Source: Prauserella shujinwangii (GTDB taxonomy: Bacteria > Actinomycetota > Actinomycetes > Mycobacteriales > Pseudonocardiaceae). From it: 64,000 bases of DNA. A program made the translations under genes and the position numbers. The stretch's first letter is position 1, and each line of letters opens with the position of its first letter. The stretch lies in the NCBI RefSeq assembly GCF_003001955.1, contig NZ_PVNH01000002.1, positions 310,001 through 374,000 on the forward strand, given 5' to 3'. Positions 37,043 to 45,648 of this stretch are shown piece by piece. Below the pieces are notes generated by a model. It was not told where the DNA came from and searched no databases. It worked only from the letters and a program-made list of their open reading frames with translations.

Positions 37043-37854
37043 CCGCGTCGCCCCATCTCGTAGAACGCGACAGCCGCGGCGGTGGCGACGTTGAGCGAGT
37101 CGACGCCGCCCGCCATGGGGATCCGGACGGCGAGGTCCGCCGCCGCGAGCGCGCCGTCGGAGAGCCCGTGGCCCTCCGAGCCGAACAGCAACGCAACCCG
37201 GTCCCCCTCGGCCTCGGCCGGTCCGCTCAGCTCGCACAGGTCCACGGCGTCCGGCCGGGGAGTGAGGGCCGCGACCCGGAATCCGCCCGACCGCAGCAGG
37301 TCCAGCCCGGCGGGCCAGTCCGGCAGCGGCGCGAACGGCACCCGCAGCACGTTGCCCATCGACACCCGCACGCTGCGCCGGTAGAGCGGGTCGGCGCACC
37401 CAGGTCCGAGCAGCACCCCGTCCACGCCGAGCGCGGCGGCGTTGCGGAACAGGGCGCCGAGGTTCTCGTGGTCGCCGACTCCCTCCAGTACGGCCACCAC
37501 CCTGGCCCCTTCGAGCACCTGCTCCGGCGTGGACCGCGGCGCGCGGTCGGCGACCGCGAGCACACCCCGGTTGAGGTGGAAGCCGACGACGCGCGCCATC
37601 ACGTCGGCGGAGGTGACGTACGCGGGCACGGCCAGGCCGGCGAGATCGCCCTCCAGTTCCCGCAGCCTGCGCTCTACTCCCAGTAGCGCCCGCACCGGGT
37701 ACGGCGAGGCGAGCAGCCTGCGGACGACCACGGTGCCCTCGGCGATCACCAGTCCGCGCCCGCCGGGCCGGTCGGGCCGCCGGTCGGCGGTGGTGAGGTC
37801 GCGGAAGTCGTCGAGCCGCTCGTCGGCCTCGTCGTCGGTGTAGATCAGCGCCAC
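37039..37854 (-). CDS. TrmH/SpoU-family RNA 2'-O-methyltransferase
   Basis: 271 aa. It has an N-terminal L30e-like substrate-binding part (LVIAEGTVVVRRLLASPYPV), then a knotted SPOUT domain with motif 1 GVGDHENLGALFRNAAALGV, motif 2 ALLFGSEGHGLSD and motif 3 IPMAGGVDSLNVATAAAVA. These build the SAM knot and catalytic arginine of rRNA/tRNA ribose methylases. The target nucleotide is not predictable. The GTG start sits before ALIYTDDEADERL. First gene of a two-gene unit with the DUF2537-like protein. Confidence 0.92.
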   Translation of the reverse strand: MALIYTDDEADERLDDFRDLTTADRRPDRPGGRGLVIAEGTVVVRRLLASPYPVRALLGVERRLRELEGDLAGLAVPAYVTSADVMARVVGFHLNRGVLAVADRAPRSTPEQVLEGARVVAVLEGVGDHENLGALFRNAAALGVDGVLLGPGCADPLYRRSVRVSMGNVLRVPFAPLPDWPAGLDLLRSGGFRVAALTPRPDAVDLCELSGPAEAEGDRVALLFGSEGHGLSDGALAAADLAVRIPMAGGVDSLNVATAAAVAFYEMGRRG

Positions 37855-38073
37855 GCGCCGAGTCTGCCATCCGCCACTCGACGGTTGTCCGTGCGCCGAA
37901 GGAGGGTATCCAGGTGTAGCGAACGGCTGATTCTCGCTCACGGTGAGAGGGAGGTGACCGACAGCACCAGTTTGGCCGCTAGCCCGGGCCCCCCGCATGT
38001 GCCACCGTTTCGCCCGGCAGGGTCGTCGCCAAGGCGTTCGGGGAGCCGTGGCGGAAGAGAACAGGGATGCGCC

Positions 38074-39570
38074 ATGGGTAAGGACGTATCGCCGGACACC
38101 TTCAAGCCACAGGACAGGGGGCGCTACCGCCGGAAGGTCCAGCGGTGTCTCGACACGCTCGCCCGGATGCTCTCCGACGGCAGCTTCTCGTTCCCGCGCA
38201 AGCACATCGGGCTCGAGGTGGAGCTGAACCTCGTCGATCCCGAGATGCGGCCCTCGATGTCCAACATGGCCGTTCTCGAGGCACTCGACGACCCCTCGTT
38301 CACCACCGAGCTCTCGCAGCACAACCTGGAGCTGAACGTGCCGCCCCGGCCGCTCGACGGCGACTCGGCCCTGCAGCTGGAGGACGACCTGCGCGGGTAC
38401 CTCGACAACGCGGGCGCCAAGGCGGAGGAGACGGGCGCGCACCTCGCCCTCATCGGCATCCTGCCGACGCTGACCCACGAGCACTTCGACCAGAAGTGGC
38501 TCACCAACAGCGCCCGCTACTCGCTGCTCAACGACCAGATCTTCGCCGCGCGGGGCGAGCAGACCGTGCTCTCGCTGGAGGGGGTCGCGCTGGCGGGGCA
38601 GCGGCCGGAGCGGCTGCGGGCGCACGCGGAGTCGATCCTGCCCGAGGCGGCGTGCACGTCGGTGCAGCTGCACCTCCAGGTGGCCCCCGAGGAGTTCGCC
38701 GCGCACTGGAACGCCGCGCAGTGCCTCGCGGGGGTCCAGGTCGCCCTCGGTTCGAACTCGCCGTTCCTGCTCGGCAAGGCGCTGTGGCACGAAACGCGGA
38801 TCCCGCTGTTCCTGCAGGCCACCGACACCCGTCCGGAGGAGCTGAAGAACCAGGGCGTGCGGCCGAGGGTGTGGTTCGGCGAACGCTGGATCACGTCCAT
38901 CTTCGACCTGTTCGAGGAGAACGTACGGTACTTCCCCGGGCTGCTGCCGGAGACCGACGACGAGGATCCGGTGGAGACGCTGGAGTCGGGGCAGGTGCCG
39001 AAAATGTCGGAGCTGCGCCTGCACAACGGCACCGTGTGGCGCTGGAACCGGCCCGTGTACGACGTGGTGGACGGTAAGCCGCACCTGCGGGTGGAGAACC
39101 GGGTGCTCCCGGCGGGCCCGACCGTGCTGGACATGATGGCCAACGCGGCGTTCTTCTACGGCGCCCAGCGGGCGCTGGCCGAGCAGGAGCGGCCGATCTG
39201 GACGCAGATGTCGTTCCAGGCGGCCGAGGAGAACCTGTACGCGGGTGCCCGCAACGGGTTCGACGCCCAGCTGTACTGGCCCGGCATCGGCTGGATCCCG
39301 CCGGACGAGCTGGTGCTGCGCGTACTGCTCCCGCTCGCGCACGAGGGGTTGCGGGCCTCCGAGGTGTCCGAGACGGCGGCGCAGCGCTACCTCGGCGTCA
39401 TCGAGCAGCGCTGCCTGACCCGGCGCACCGGGAGCAGCTGGCAGCGCGCCACGGTGGCGCTGGCCGAGGAACGCGGCCTCGACCGGGACTCCGCGCTGGC
39501 GGCGATGCTCGCGAAGTACCTGGAGTTCTCCAGGGCGGGCGAACCGGTGCATTCCTGGCCGCTGAGCTGA
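38074..39570 (+). CDS. GCS2-family glutamate-cysteine ligase-like enzyme
   Basis: 498 aa. HIGLEVELNLVDPEMRPS near residue 50 carries the metal-binding glutamates of the GCS2 fold, followed by SQHNLELNVPPRPL, then ALGSNSPFLLGK, ETRIPLFLQATDTR and LRVENRVLPAGPTVLDMMANAAF. Family members ligate an amine such as cysteine to glutamate. Actinobacteria make mycothiol rather than glutathione, so the true substrate is unclear. Longer than the YbdK-type proteins of about 370 aa. The 203-bp leader shows no repeat or gene. A tetR gene follows 45 bp downstream. Confidence 0.8.
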   Translation: MGKDVSPDTFKPQDRGRYRRKVQRCLDTLARMLSDGSFSFPRKHIGLEVELNLVDPEMRPSMSNMAVLEALDDPSFTTELSQHNLELNVPPRPLDGDSALQLEDDLRGYLDNAGAKAEETGAHLALIGILPTLTHEHFDQKWLTNSARYSLLNDQIFAARGEQTVLSLEGVALAGQRPERLRAHAESILPEAACTSVQLHLQVAPEEFAAHWNAAQCLAGVQVALGSNSPFLLGKALWHETRIPLFLQATDTRPEELKNQGVRPRVWFGERWITSIFDLFEENVRYFPGLLPETDDEDPVETLESGQVPKMSELRLHNGTVWRWNRPVYDVVDGKPHLRVENRVLPAGPTVLDMMANAAFFYGAQRALAEQERPIWTQMSFQAAEENLYAGARNGFDAQLYWPGIGWIPPDELVLRVLLPLAHEGLRASEVSETAAQRYLGVIEQRCLTRRTGSSWQRATVALAEERGLDRDSALAAMLAKYLEFSRAGEPVHSWPLS

Positions 39571-39615
39571 GGCGGTTCCCGGCACGCTCTACCCTGGGTG
39601 CGCCGGGAGGTGGCC

Positions 39616-40233
39616 ATGCCCAAGATCATCGGCGGATCGCTGCGCGAGCACCGCGCCCAGGTGCGGCTGCGGGTGTTCGACGCCCTGCGGCACCAGCTCT
39701 ACGAGCATGGCTTCGACGGCGTCACGCTGGCGGGCGTGGCCGCCGAGGCCGGGGTGGGACGCACGGCGATGTACAACCACTTCCCGGACAAGGAGCACCT
39801 GCTGGTCGCGTTCGTCGAACACGAGGCGGCGCGGTATGTGGAGCGCCTGCGGGAGGCGCTGGCGGCGGCCGCGGACCCCGTGCAGCGCCTGGCGACGTTC
39901 ACCCGGCTGCAGCTGCGCGCGCTGGCGGACTACCACCTGCCGCCCGGGGGGACGCTCGCCTCGGCGCTGGGCCCGTCGGCGTACCGGCGGGTGGCGGCGC
40001 ACGCCGATCCGATCGCGGGTCTGCTGCGGGACATCCTCGCCGAGGGCATCCGCACCGGGGCCCTGCCGCAGCAGGACCTCGACGTCGTGGTGCCGATGAT
40101 CTCGGCCGCGCTCGCGACCACGCAGGTGGTGGACGTCCCGGCCGACCGGCTCGACGGGGTGATCGGTTCGGCCGTTCGGTTCGTTCTGCGCGCAGTCGGG
40201 CTAAAAACGGACGGGCGCGGCGAATTAGGGTAG
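39616..40233 (+). CDS. TetR-family regulator upstream of haem oxygenase
   Basis: 205 aa. The helix-turn-helix QVRLRVFDALRHQLYEHGFD, then AGVGRTAMYNHFPDKEHLLVAF, is at residues 15-63. Start chosen at the ATG 5 bp after GGGAGG; a GTG/ATG six codons earlier is unlikely. Its TAG stop lies inside the iron box that precedes the haem oxygenase gene. It may bind the CTGACA-ggt-TGTCAG palindrome in the hmuO leader, which would give that gene two inputs. Confidence 0.87.
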   Translation: MPKIIGGSLREHRAQVRLRVFDALRHQLYEHGFDGVTLAGVAAEAGVGRTAMYNHFPDKEHLLVAFVEHEAARYVERLREALAAAADPVQRLATFTRLQLRALADYHLPPGGTLASALGPSAYRRVAAHADPIAGLLRDILAEGIRTGALPQQDLDVVVPMISAALATTQVVDVPADRLDGVIGSAVRFVLRAVGLKTDGRGELG

Positions 40234-40243
40234 CCTAACCCCG
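40225..40243. promoter_or_regulatory. IdeR/DtxR-type iron box upstream of haem oxygenase
   Basis: TTAGGGTAGCCTAACCCCG matches the known 19-bp consensus TTAGGTTAGGCTAACCTAA at about 14 positions, including the GTAGNCTAAC core. It overlaps the -35 position of the hmuO promoter and the upstream tetR stop. Iron-replete repression of haem oxygenase by a DtxR-type repressor is the expected effect. Confidence 0.72.
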
Positions 40244-40253
40244 GGTTCTCCCC

Positions 40254-40278
40254 TACGCTCATTCTGACAGGTTGTCAG
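40254..40278 (+). promoter_or_regulatory. hmuO -10 element (TACGCT) and CTGACA-ggt-TGTCAG operator candidate
   Basis: TACGCT at 40254-40259 would start transcription near 40266. The 15-bp palindrome 40264-40278 would then straddle +1, a classic repressor position. It resembles the GACAA-TTGTC palindrome at 23101. Confidence 0.5.
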
Positions 40279-40301
40279 ATCCTGTCGGATCGAGGAGCGT
40301 G

Positions 40302-40961
40302 ATGACCGTGCTTTCCGGTGCGTTCTCGGAGGCCCTGCGGCACTCGACCAGGCAGGTGCACGACCGGGCACACCACTCCCGCTACATGAGCGCACTCCTC
40401 GACGGCGCGCTGAGCCTGGCCGGCTACACCCGCCTGGCCGCGCAGTACTGGTTCGTCTACCGCGAGCTGGAGGCGGCGGGCGAGGCGATGGCAGGCGACC
40501 CGGTCGGCGCGCCGTTCGTGGTCGACGAGTTGCGCCGCGTCCCGGCGCTCGCCGAGGACCTCGCCTTCCTCGCCGGGCCGGACTGGGAGCGGACGATCCG
40601 GCCGGTGCCCGCCACCGAGCGGTACGTGGACAGGCTGCGGGAGGTCGCGTTCGACTGGCCGGGCGGCTTCGTGGCCCACCACTACACGCGTTACCTCGGC
40701 GACCTGGCCGGCGGGCAGGTGGTGGGCGCCCTGCTCCGGCGCACGTACGGCATCACCGGGGCGGGAGCGCGGTTCTACGACTTCGGCGCCCTCGGCAGCC
40801 CCTCGGCGTTCCGCAGGCACTACAAGGCGAACCTCGACGCGGCACCGTGGGGCGAGGCGGAGCGGCAGCGGATCGTGGCCGAGACGCTGCACGCGTTCGA
40901 GCTGAACATCGCGGTCCTCGCCGACCTCGCCGAGAGCAGCGAGGAACTGGCCGCGGCGTAG
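40302..40961 (+). CDS. hmuO: Haem oxygenase (HmuO-like)
   Basis: 219-aa cytosolic enzyme opening haem to biliverdin, CO and Fe2+. The proximal haem ligand is His20 in STRQVHDRAHHSRYM, aligning with His20 of C. diphtheriae HmuO. The distal helix GDLAGGQVV, preceded by VAHHYTRYL, is intact. Length matches the family (about 215 aa). GAGGAG precedes the ATG. An IdeR-type box and a second palindrome lie upstream, so it is likely induced by iron starvation. No haem-uptake genes are adjacent. Confidence 0.95.
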   Translation: MTVLSGAFSEALRHSTRQVHDRAHHSRYMSALLDGALSLAGYTRLAAQYWFVYRELEAAGEAMAGDPVGAPFVVDELRRVPALAEDLAFLAGPDWERTIRPVPATERYVDRLREVAFDWPGGFVAHHYTRYLGDLAGGQVVGALLRRTYGITGAGARFYDFGALGSPSAFRRHYKANLDAAPWGEAERQRIVAETLHAFELNIAVLADLAESSEELAAA

Positions 40962-41118
40962 CTCCCCCCGCGGCACTGTGGCCGTCCTTACATCTGCCTT
41001 GACCTCGACTTAGGTGGAGAAACCAAGGTCGACTTCGGAGCGACCCGGTTCGCCCGGCCTCGCCTCTGCTACTAGGTTTGGCAGCGTAAGAACTTGTGTC
41101 ATCGCAGAAGGAGAGCTA

Positions 41119-41742
41119 ATGGCCATCTACGAGCTCCCTGATCTCGACTACGACTACGGCGCCCTCGAGCCGCACATCTCGGGTGAGATCAACGAGCTGC
41201 ACCACTCCAAGCACCACCAGACGTACGTCAACGGTGCGAACCAGACGATGGAGAAGCTCGAGGCGGCGCGGGACTCCGGCGACTTCGGCAGCATCGTGGG
41301 CCTGGAGACCACGCTGGCGTTCAACCTGGCGGGACACGCCAACCACGTCGTGTGGTGGAAGATCCTCTCCCCGAACGGGGGCGACAAGCCGACCGGCGAG
41401 CTGGCCGCGGCGATCGACGACAGCTTCGGCTCCTTCGACAAGTTCCAGGCGCACTACGAGGCCGCCGCCACGACGATCCAGGGCAACGGCTGGGCGGCGC
41501 TGTCCTGGGACCCGATCGGCAAGAAGCTGATCATCCAGCAGCTGCGCGACCACCACAACAACATGGTCCTGCCGACGGTGCCGATCCTCATGACGGACGT
41601 CTGGGAGCACGCGTTCTACCTGCAGTACAAGAACGTGAAGCCGGACTACGTCAAGGCGCTGTGGAACGTCTACGACTGGGCGGAGATCGGCAAGCGCTTC
41701 GAGGACGCCAAGGCCGGCCGCAACGGCCTGCTCCTCTCCTGA
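41119..41742 (+). CDS. sodA: Superoxide dismutase, Fe/Mn family
   Basis: 207 aa. The four metal ligands are visible: His28 in ELHHSKHH, His76 in [10 protein letters not shown], Asp160 and His164 in [17 protein letters not shown]. It dismutates superoxide to H2O2 and O2 in the cytoplasm, although mycobacterial homologues are also exported. Iron or manganese preference cannot be decided from sequence alone. AAGGAG lies 6 bp before the ATG. The 157-bp leader contains partly complementary TTGACCTCGACTTAGG and CCAAGGTCGACTTC segments but no clear -10. Followed by a class 1 palindrome and a strong terminator. Confidence 0.96.
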   Translation: MAIYELPDLDYDYGALEPHISGEINELHHSKHHQTYVNGANQTMEKLEAARDSGDFGSIVGLETTLAFNLAGHANHVVWWKILSPNGGDKPTGELAAAIDDSFGSFDKFQAHYEAAATTIQGNGWAALSWDPIGKKLIIQQLRDHHNNMVLPTVPILMTDVWEHAFYLQYKNVKPDYVKALWNVYDWAEIGKRFEDAKAGRNGLLLS

Positions 41743-41754
41743 CCGGCACCGAGC

Positions 41755-41805
41755 CAGTGAATGGCACATCGCCTGCATTGAGCGCACGCGATGTGCCATT
41801 CACTG
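41755..41805. repeat. Palindromic element, class 1
   Basis: Perfect 18-bp arms CAGTGAATGGCACATCGC and complement around a core TGCATTGAGCGCA. The outer arms equal those of the copy at 5137-5187. Lies 12 bp after sodA, before a convergent gene. Confidence 0.85.
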
Positions 41806-41822
41806 CCGGAGGCCGCACACGA

Positions 41823-41862
41823 ACGAGGCCCCGACCCGGATTCCTCCGGATCGGGGCCTCGT
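41823..41862. terminator. Strong stem-loop terminator between sodA and MFS gene
   Basis: ACGAGGCCCCGA pairs perfectly with TCGGGGCCTCGT, with a second stem CCGGA-ttcc-TCCGG inside. No U-tract follows, as is usual in high-GC actinobacteria. It should serve both convergent transcripts. Confidence 0.8.
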
Positions 41863-41907
41863 CCGTTCCCGAACTGACTGCCGCTCCCACCACGAAGCGG
41901 ACGTTTA

Positions 41908-41926
41908 TGAGGTTAGCCTAACCTCA
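41908..41926. promoter_or_regulatory. Near-consensus IdeR/DtxR box overlapping the MFS stop codon
   Basis: TGAGGTTAGCCTAACCTCA is a perfect palindrome about its centre and matches the iron-box consensus at 17 of 19 positions. It is at the 3' ends of two convergent genes, so it has no obvious promoter to control. It encodes the last residues and stop (RLG-stop) of the MFS gene. Confidence 0.65.
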
Positions 41927-43268
41927 CGCGCTCGGCAAGGGGGCCGGTGACCGGGCTCACCCGATCGCGGGACCGGCGCGCCAGGATCAGCGCGCACACC
42001 ACGGCGGCGACCACGGACACGGCGCCGCCGATGTAGAACGGCGAGCGCCCGCCGAACAGGTCGGCCAGCCAGCCGGTCATCGGCCCGCCGACGGGGTTGC
42101 CCCCGATCAGCACCAGCACGTACAGCCCCATCACCCGGCCCCGCATGTCCGGGCTGACCGACGTCTGCACCAGCGCGTTGGCCGTGTTGAGGAACGTGAT
42201 CGTGGCGAAGCCGAGCGGGACGAGCGCCAGCCCGAACGCCAGGTAGGTCGGCATGAGCGCGGTGCCGATCTCGAGCGCGCCCAGCGCGATCGCCGAGCCG
42301 AGCAGCAACCGCACCCTGGGCCGTCCCCGGGTGCCCCGGCGCGCCGCCAGCAGCGCGCCGGTGAACGTGCCCACCGCCAGCAGCGTCGAGAGCAGGCCGT
42401 AGCCGTCGGCGCGCGTCTCGAACACGTTGCCCGCGACGATCGCCAGCGACGTGAAGAACGTGATGCCGAAGGTGCTCACGAAGAACACCAGCACCATGAC
42501 GGTCACCAGATCGGGCCTGCCCCGGACGTAGCGCAGCCCCTCCCGCAGCTGGCCCTTCGCCCTGGCCACCGCGGGCCCGCGGAACAGCTCCTCCGGCCGC
42601 ATCAGCAACAGGCCCGCGAGCACGGCGAGCGTGCTCAGCGCGTTACCGAGGAACAGCCAGCCGGTGCCCACGACGGTGATCGCGAAACCGGCGATAGCCG
42701 GACCCACGATGCGGGCCATGTTGAAGACCGACGAGTTCAGCGCGACGGCGTTGGCCACCTGGTCCCGGCCCACCATCTCCGCGACGAACGACTGCCGCGT
42801 CGGCACCTCCAGCGCCGACAGCGTGCCCAGCACGAAGCACAGCAGGTAGACCTGCCACAACGTGACGATGCCGAGGACGTCGAGCACGCCGAGGGCCGCG
42901 GCCTGCAGCAGCGTGCCCGTCTGGATGGCGACCAGCAGCTTGCGCTTGTCGATCCGGTCGGCGAGCACTCCGGCCCACAGCGAGAGCAGCAACGTCGGCG
43001 TGAACTGCAGCGCGACCGCGATCCCCAGCGCCACCGGGTCGAAACCGCTCAGCGTGAAGACGAGCCAGTCCTGCGCGATGCGCTGCATCCAGGTGCCGAT
43101 GTTCGACACGACCTGGCCCGAGAAGAACAGGCGGTAGTTGCGCACCCGCAGCGAGGCGAACATGCCGCGCCGCGACTCCTTGCGCGGGTGACCGGCGGTG
43201 GCCGGAGGTGAGTTCGGGGTAGCGAGGGACTTCCAGGGGACCCGAGTTTCGCTGCCCGTCAGACTCAC
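41913..43268 (-). CDS. MFS exporter, EntS-like (MFS_3)
   Basis: 451 aa, twelve helices starting at RNYRLFFSGQVVSNIGTWMQRIAQ, which is the MFS_3 signature, with GVLADRIDKRKLLV in loop 2 and LEVPTRQSFVAEMVGRD before helix 5. Substrates in this group include siderophores, macrolides and other drugs. The GTG start follows a MarR gene by 21 bp, with GGAGG 12 bp upstream, so regulator and exporter form an operon. The stop codon lies inside an iron-box-like palindrome (41908-41926). Confidence 0.87.
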   Translation of the reverse strand: MSLTGSETRVPWKSLATPNSPPATAGHPRKESRRGMFASLRVRNYRLFFSGQVVSNIGTWMQRIAQDWLVFTLSGFDPVALGIAVALQFTPTLLLSLWAGVLADRIDKRKLLVAIQTGTLLQAAALGVLDVLGIVTLWQVYLLCFVLGTLSALEVPTRQSFVAEMVGRDQVANAVALNSSVFNMARIVGPAIAGFAITVVGTGWLFLGNALSTLAVLAGLLLMRPEELFRGPAVARAKGQLREGLRYVRGRPDLVTVMVLVFFVSTFGITFFTSLAIVAGNVFETRADGYGLLSTLLAVGTFTGALLAARRGTRGRPRVRLLLGSAIALGALEIGTALMPTYLAFGLALVPLGFATITFLNTANALVQTSVSPDMRGRVMGLYVLVLIGGNPVGGPMTGWLADLFGGRSPFYIGGAVSVVAAVVCALILARRSRDRVSPVTGPLAERVRLG

Positions 43269-43289
43269 GCGGTGCTGTCGCCTCCAGCC

Positions 43290-43742
43290 TCAGTCGTTCT
43301 CCGCCATCCGGTCGATGATGTCGGCGGCCCGGCAGAGGATCGCGCGTTCCTCGGCGCCGAGCTCCGCCAGCCGCTTGTCCAGCCAGGCCTCCCGCGCCGA
43401 GATCGTGGCGTGCACGTAGTCGAGCCCCGCCTGGGTGATCGACACGATGGCCTGCCTGCCGTCCGTCGGGTGCGGGTTGCGCTCGACGTAGCCGACGTCC
43501 TCCAGCGCGGCGATGACGCGGGTCATCGACGGCGGCTGGACGCCCTCCTTGGCCGCGAGCTTGCCCGGCGTCATCGCGCCGCACTTGTGCAGTGTCGACA
43601 GCGCCGACACCTGGGTCAGCGACAGGTCCTGGCTGGTGCGTTGTGCCCGCAGCCTGCGGTTCAGCCGAACGACGGCGAGCCGCAGCCGGCTCGCCAGCGT
43701 TCTCTCCCCGGAATTTCCGGCAGGCTCGGCAGACTCGGACAC
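43290..43742 (-). CDS. MarR-family regulator
   Basis: 150 aa from the GTG at 43742. The winged helix-turn-helix covers SLTQVSALSTLHKCGAMTPG, then GVQPPSMTRVIAALEDVGYVER and the wing PTDGRQAIVSIT. The GTG is preferred over upstream codons because TATGCT lies 7-12 bp before it, fitting leaderless transcription. It forms an operon with the MFS gene and probably represses it. The neighbouring DUF2530 gene matches the mycobacterial Rv0879c-Rv0880 pairing from memory. Confidence 0.88.
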   Translation of the reverse strand: MSESAEPAGNSGERTLASRLRLAVVRLNRRLRAQRTSQDLSLTQVSALSTLHKCGAMTPGKLAAKEGVQPPSMTRVIAALEDVGYVERNPHPTDGRQAIVSITQAGLDYVHATISAREAWLDKRLAELGAEERAILCRAADIIDRMAEND

Positions 43743-43820
43743 ATCCTTAGCATACCTTACGATCAGAGCCGGGGCGCCCGGAGCGTGAGGCACGCAACCC
43801 GCGCGCGGGCGGCACGGCCA

Positions 43821-45293
43821 CTACGTGAACAGGCTCTGCAGCGGGCCGATCACGAAGTACACGGCGAAGGCGGCCGAGACCACCCACATCAGCGGGTGCA
43901 CCCGGCGGGCACGGCCGGTGAACGCCTGGATCAGCACGTAGCTGACGAAGCCGACGCCGATGCCGTTCGCGATGGAGTAGGTGAACGGCATGACGACGAT
44001 CGTCAGGAACGCGGGCAGCGCGATGCCGAAGTCCCGGAAGTCGATCTCGGTGATCTGCCGGATCATCAGCGCGCCCACCACCACGAGCGCGGGAGCCGCG
44101 GCCTCGATCGGCACCACCTCGTAGAGCGGGGTGAAGAACATCGCCGCGATGAACAGCAACCCGGTCACGATGTTGGCGAGCCCGGTGCGCGCGCCCTCCG
44201 CGATGCCGGAGGCCGACTCGATGTAGACGGTGTTCGAACTGGCCGAGGCCGCACCACCCGCGACCGCCCCGAGCGAGTCGGCGAACAGCGTCTTGCCGAC
44301 GTTCGGCAGCTTGCCGTCGCGGTCGACGAGCCCGGCCTCGCGGCCGAGCCCGGTCATCGTGCCGATCGTGTCGAAGAAGTCGGTGAGCACCAGCGTGAAC
44401 ACGAACAGCGCCGCGGTGATCGCGGGCACCTGTGCCCAGGCGCCGAACGACACCTCCCCGAGCAGGGAGAGGTCGGGCACCCCGAACACGTCCTCCGGCA
44501 GCGCCGGGTAGCCGAGGTTCCAGCCCTTCGGGTTGGTCCCGCCCGAAGGGCCGACCCCGACGATCGCCTCCACCACGATCGAGATCACGGTGGCGGCGAG
44601 CACGCCGATGAGGATGGCGCCCTTGACGTTCTTCGCGACCAGGATGCCCATGATGATGAGGCCGACGACGAAGACCGCGGTCGGCCACGAGGCGATCGAG
44701 CCGCCGATGCCGAGCTCCACCGGCACCGTGGTGCCCGCCGCGTCCGGGACGCGCCGCACGAACCCGGCGTCCACGAGCCCGATCAGGCTGATGAACAGCC
44801 CGATCCCGACCGCGATGCCCGCCTTCAGCTGCTGCGGGACGGCGTTGAACACCATCGTGCGCACGCCCGTCACCACGAGCAGCAGCACGACCAGGCCGTT
44901 GACCAGGACCAGCCCCATCGCGGCGGGCCAGGTCATCAGCGGGGCGATGTTGACGGCGACGAGTGCGTTGATGCCGAGCCCCGCCGCGAGCGCGAACGGG
45001 TAGTTCGCGACCAGGCCCATCAGGATGGTCATCACGCCCGCGACCAGCGCGGTCACCGCCGCCACCTGCGGCACCGGCAGGATCGCCCCGGTGACGTCGG
45101 TCTTCGCACCGGGACCCTCCGCCGAGAAACTGCCGAGGATCAGCGGGTTGAGCACGACGATGTAGGCCATCGTCACGAACGTGACCAGCCCGCCGCGGAC
45201 TTCCCGGCCCGGCGTCGAGCCGCGCTCGCTGATCTTGAAGAACCGGTCGAGCCGGTCTCCGGCCGACCGGGTCTGTTCGGTCGTTCGTGCCAT
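43821..45293 (-). CDS. NCS2-type purine permease (AzgA/PbuG-like)
   Basis: 490 aa, about fourteen membrane segments. RGGLVTFVTMAYIVVLNPLILG is the AzgA-subfamily start, and GLGINALVAVN, FTLVLTDFFDTIGTMTGLGREAG and ASASSNTVYIESASGIAEGARTG are the conserved substrate-site blocks. It imports adenine, guanine or hypoxanthine by proton symport. Start MARTTEQTRS chosen with AGGTG upstream. Divergent from the DUF2530 gene, 45 bp away. Confidence 0.9.
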   Translation of the reverse strand: MARTTEQTRSAGDRLDRFFKISERGSTPGREVRGGLVTFVTMAYIVVLNPLILGSFSAEGPGAKTDVTGAILPVPQVAAVTALVAGVMTILMGLVANYPFALAAGLGINALVAVNIAPLMTWPAAMGLVLVNGLVVLLLVVTGVRTMVFNAVPQQLKAGIAVGIGLFISLIGLVDAGFVRRVPDAAGTTVPVELGIGGSIASWPTAVFVVGLIIMGILVAKNVKGAILIGVLAATVISIVVEAIVGVGPSGGTNPKGWNLGYPALPEDVFGVPDLSLLGEVSFGAWAQVPAITAALFVFTLVLTDFFDTIGTMTGLGREAGLVDRDGKLPNVGKTLFADSLGAVAGGAASASSNTVYIESASGIAEGARTGLANIVTGLLFIAAMFFTPLYEVVPIEAAAPALVVVGALMIRQITEIDFRDFGIALPAFLTIVVMPFTYSIANGIGVGFVSYVLIQAFTGRARRVHPLMWVVSAAFAVYFVIGPLQSLFT

Positions 45294-45338
45294 CGTCACC
45301 TGCCTCGCGTCGGATAGGGCAGCGGTAGCCTTCCCCAC

Positions 45339-45611
45339 GTGGAAGAACCGAGCAACTCCCCGGGCGTGACGGGCCGGTTTCGGCCTCCGCCCGACCTGCC
45401 GAAGCCGCTGGTCGACCTGTGGCCGGTGGTGATCGTCGGCACAGTGCTCTGGTTCCTCGCGTCTCTCGTGCTCCTGCTCGCCGGCATCCGCGGCGTGTGG
45501 CTGTGGACGACGCTCGCCGGGGGCGGGCTCGGCTTCGTCGGTATGGCGATCATGGCGTGGCAGCGCGCGGCGTCCCGCCGTGGCTCCCGGGGGGCCCAGC
45601 GCGGCCTCTGA
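45339..45611 (+). CDS. DUF2530 small membrane protein
   Basis: 90 aa with two helices (WPVVIVGTVLWFLASLVLLLAG and VWLWTTLAGGGLGFVGMAIMAW), a proline-rich cytosolic N-terminus (RFRPPPDLPKPLVDLWPV) and a basic tail. This matches the DUF2530 family, conserved across mycobacteria and relatives with unknown function. GTG start. It faces the sacsin-like gene convergently with 37 bp between. Confidence 0.85.
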   Translation: MEEPSNSPGVTGRFRPPPDLPKPLVDLWPVVIVGTVLWFLASLVLLLAGIRGVWLWTTLAGGGLGFVGMAIMAWQRAASRRGSRGAQRGL

Positions 45612-45648
45612 CAGCGGCCGGGCGAGAGCCCCGGGGGGCCGGGGGGCC

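Noticed and set aside
41743-41912. Small RNA gene between sodA and the MFS gene
   Set aside because: The structure is explained by a class 1 palindrome, a terminator stem and the iron box; no promoter is evident, though the iron box is flagged as a finding.
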